This document shows, piece after piece, positions 62,653 to 64,000 of a DNA stretch of 64,000 bases. Made by a program: the position numbers and the translations under genes. The stretch spans positions 1 through 64,000 of the forward strand of contig CAWASE010000006.1 in NCBI GenBank assembly GCA_963784675.1. The letters run 5' to 3'. The first letter of the stretch is position 1; the number at the start of each line of letters is the position of its first letter. The notes under the pieces are model-generated. The model did no database searches. It was not told where the DNA came from and saw only the letters and a list, made by a program, of their open reading frames with translations. Origin of the DNA: SCTD01 sp963784675. Lineage in GTDB: Bacteria; Actinomycetota; Actinomycetes; Mycobacteriales; SCTD01.

Positions 62653-63513
62653 GGAACTCGGCACCTGATGTGGTCGTCATCGGCGCGCCGCGGTCGGGCA
62701 CCAACATGCTTCGCGACGTCCTCACGTCGCTCGACGGCTTCACGACCTGGAAGTGCGACGAGATCAACCTGACGTGGCGCCACGGCAACCGCGATCATCC
62801 GGACGACGAGCTGCGGGCCGACCACGCTACGGCTGACGTGCGCCGCTACATCACCAAACAATTCGACGAGGTGCGGTCGCGCTCGGCCGGCCGGGTGGTG
62901 GAAAAGACCTGCGCCAACTCGTTGCGAGTGGACTTCGTGCGCCAGGTACGGCCCGACGCGCACTTCGTGTTCATCGTGCGCGATGGGTTCGATGCCGCAC
63001 CGAGCGCGATGGAGCGCTGGAACGCGTCGTTCGACCCCTCCTACACGGCAGCCAAGCTGCGCTACGCGCCCAAGAGCGACCTGCCCTTCTACGCTGGCCA
63101 GTTCCTGGCCAACACATGGCGCAAATATCGTGGCCGCGAGTCGGGGACACCGCACGGCTGGTGGGGTCCCAAACCGCACGACTGGCGGTCGCTCGCGCGC
63201 GACCCTTCCCCTGGACGAGCTCTGCTTGACGCAGTGGGCGAGGTGCGTCGACCTCGCGTCGACAGCACTGGAGCGAGTGCCCGCGGAGCAGGTGCATCGC
63301 GTTCGCTACGAGGACTTCGTGACGGCTCCGGAGTCGGGGTTGCAGGAGCTGCTCGTGGCGTTGGGCGCGGGAACGTCGTACGACCCGACGGCAGTCGCGT
63401 CCGTCAGGGCGTCGAGCGTGGGGAGGGGGCGGGCCGCCCTGACGGAAGAGCAGCGGGAGCGATGGGCGAAGATCGCGGGCCCCACGCTGCAACGGACCGG
63501 GTATGGCGCCTGA
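62649..63513 (+). CDS. sulfotransferase family protein (frameshifted)
   Basis: About 288 residues. VVVIGAPRSGTNMLRDVL is the 5'-phosphosulfate-binding loop, and HFVFIVRDGFDAAPSAMERW holds the 3'-phosphate-binding Arg region. The frame shifts near 63205, where ARDPSPG gives way to LPLDELCLTQWARCVDLA and RVPAEQVHRVRYEDFVTAPE, typical of the C-terminal half. PAPS-dependent sulfation of the polysaccharide is the likely role. ATG 62649 overlaps the GT4 stop. Only one break is seen. Confidence 0.83.
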
Positions 63514-64000
63514 GTTGGACGCGCCCTACGTGCATCAGCGCGCTCTGAAGCGAGCTTTCGACGTGGTCCTCGCCGTGCCCGCGCTCGTTGTGCTCTCGCC
63601 TGTCATCGCCGTGGCCTGGCTCGTGGCTGCCTTCACGACGGGGCAGGGTGGGTTCTTCCGGCAGCTTCGCGTCGGCCGCTTCGGTCAGCCGTTCTCCGTC
63701 CTCAAGATCCGCACGATGCGATCGACCGGCGGCTCGACGGTGACCACGGCTCTCGACGACCGCGTCACCCGTAGCGGTGCCTGGATGAGGCGGTTCAAGA
63801 TCGACGAGCTGCCGCAGCTCGTCAACGTTCTGCGGGGCGAGATGAGCCTGGTGGGTCCTAGGCCCGATGTGCCCGGCTTTGCAGACCTGTTGGCCGGTGG
63901 TGACCGCATCGTGCTGAGCGTGCGGCCGGGCATCACCAGCCCCGCAGCGGTCGTGTACCGCCATGAGGAGTCCTTGCTCGCGCGCGCCAGCGATCCAGAG
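63503..64000 (+). CDS. initiating sugar transferase (WcaJ/PglC-like), partial
   Basis: The first 166 codons of a polyprenyl-phosphate sugar phosphotransferase, cut by the window end. KRAFDVVLAVPALVVLSPVI is the membrane segment with the Lys-Arg and Asp-Val block, FFRQLRVGRFGQPFSVLKIR and TMRS the conserved Arg/Lys motif, and KIDELPQLVNVLRGEMSLVG then PRPDV the catalytic signature. It transfers the first sugar-phosphate to the lipid carrier for the repeat unit. ATG 63503 overlaps the sulfotransferase end by 11 bp. Confidence 0.93.
   Translation, partial: MAPELDAPYVHQRALKRAFDVVLAVPALVVLSPVIAVAWLVAAFTTGQGGFFRQLRVGRFGQPFSVLKIRTMRSTGGSTVTTALDDRVTRSGAWMRRFKIDELPQLVNVLRGEMSLVGPRPDVPGFADLLAGGDRIVLSVRPGITSPAAVVYRHEESLLARASDPE

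Overview
The window is chromosomal DNA of a high-GC actinobacterium. The evidence is a mycothiol synthase gene (mshD), a GlnR-type orphan regulator, many GTG starts, frequent GTGA stop/start overlaps, Streptomyces-like PHO boxes, a leaderless cysteine-rich leader peptide and a LexA box of the actinobacterial/Bacillus type. The order pst genes - mshD - two-component system - glnR - sulfurtransferase - DUF1416 resembles, from memory, the Streptomyces pst/glnR neighbourhood. I cannot name the genus.

Layout. (1) 0-4.2 kb: the end of an integrated element (excisionase and tyrosine integrase) next to a tRNA-Phe/Asp/Glu cluster. The integrase is split by an ISL3-family element with an abnormal inverted-duplication structure and a clean 8-bp target duplication. 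(2) 4.3-12.6 kb: a GT2/DUF2064/phosphoesterase operon, an epimerase, tRNA-Lys, an LppX-like lipoprotein, PPK2, a DoxX protein and a secreted zinc protease. (3) 12.6-28.1 kb: an MMPL exporter with its TetR regulator, then a phosphate block (PhoA, lipoprotein, GDPD, PstB divergent from PstS-PstC-PstA). Matching PHO boxes lie in front of phoA and pstS. mshD, a two-component system with a GerMN lipoprotein, two STAS proteins and glnR follow. (4) 28.2-32.8 kb: a MoaD-like protein, a membrane protein, an LmeA-like protein, a thioredoxin, then a cysteine-leader-controlled DUF4395-SseA-DUF1416 operon.

(5) 32.9-47.2 kb is a cell-surface region. It holds a SipW-type signal peptidase flanked by a TasA/camelysin-like protein and a FnIII-like secreted protein. 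A DUF222-HNH pseudogene under an SOS promoter follows. Then comes a minus-strand run: WxL-like secreted protein, DUF916-like membrane protein, TadG, TadE, TadE, CpaB, CpaE/TadZ, TadA, TadB, TadC. (6) 47.4-53.7 kb: a DUF559-like protein, DsrE-like protein, a 33-residue membrane protein, an LpqC-like esterase, an acyl-CoA dehydrogenase, a nitrobindin-like protein and a secreted protein. (7) 53.8-64 kb: an exopolysaccharide locus (SGNH-like protein, DUF4012, Wzz/BY-kinase, two CapD/CapE-type enzymes, VanZ-like, GT4, sulfotransferase, initiating sugar transferase cut by the window edge).

Caution for the reader: single-base frameshifts are concentrated at 36.2-36.4, 42.9-46.4, 51.7-56.2 and 61.7-63.2 kb. 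Several sit in short G or C runs, and start/stop overlaps with neighbours are preserved, so many are probably base-calling errors rather than real pseudogenes. Outside those patches genes are intact.
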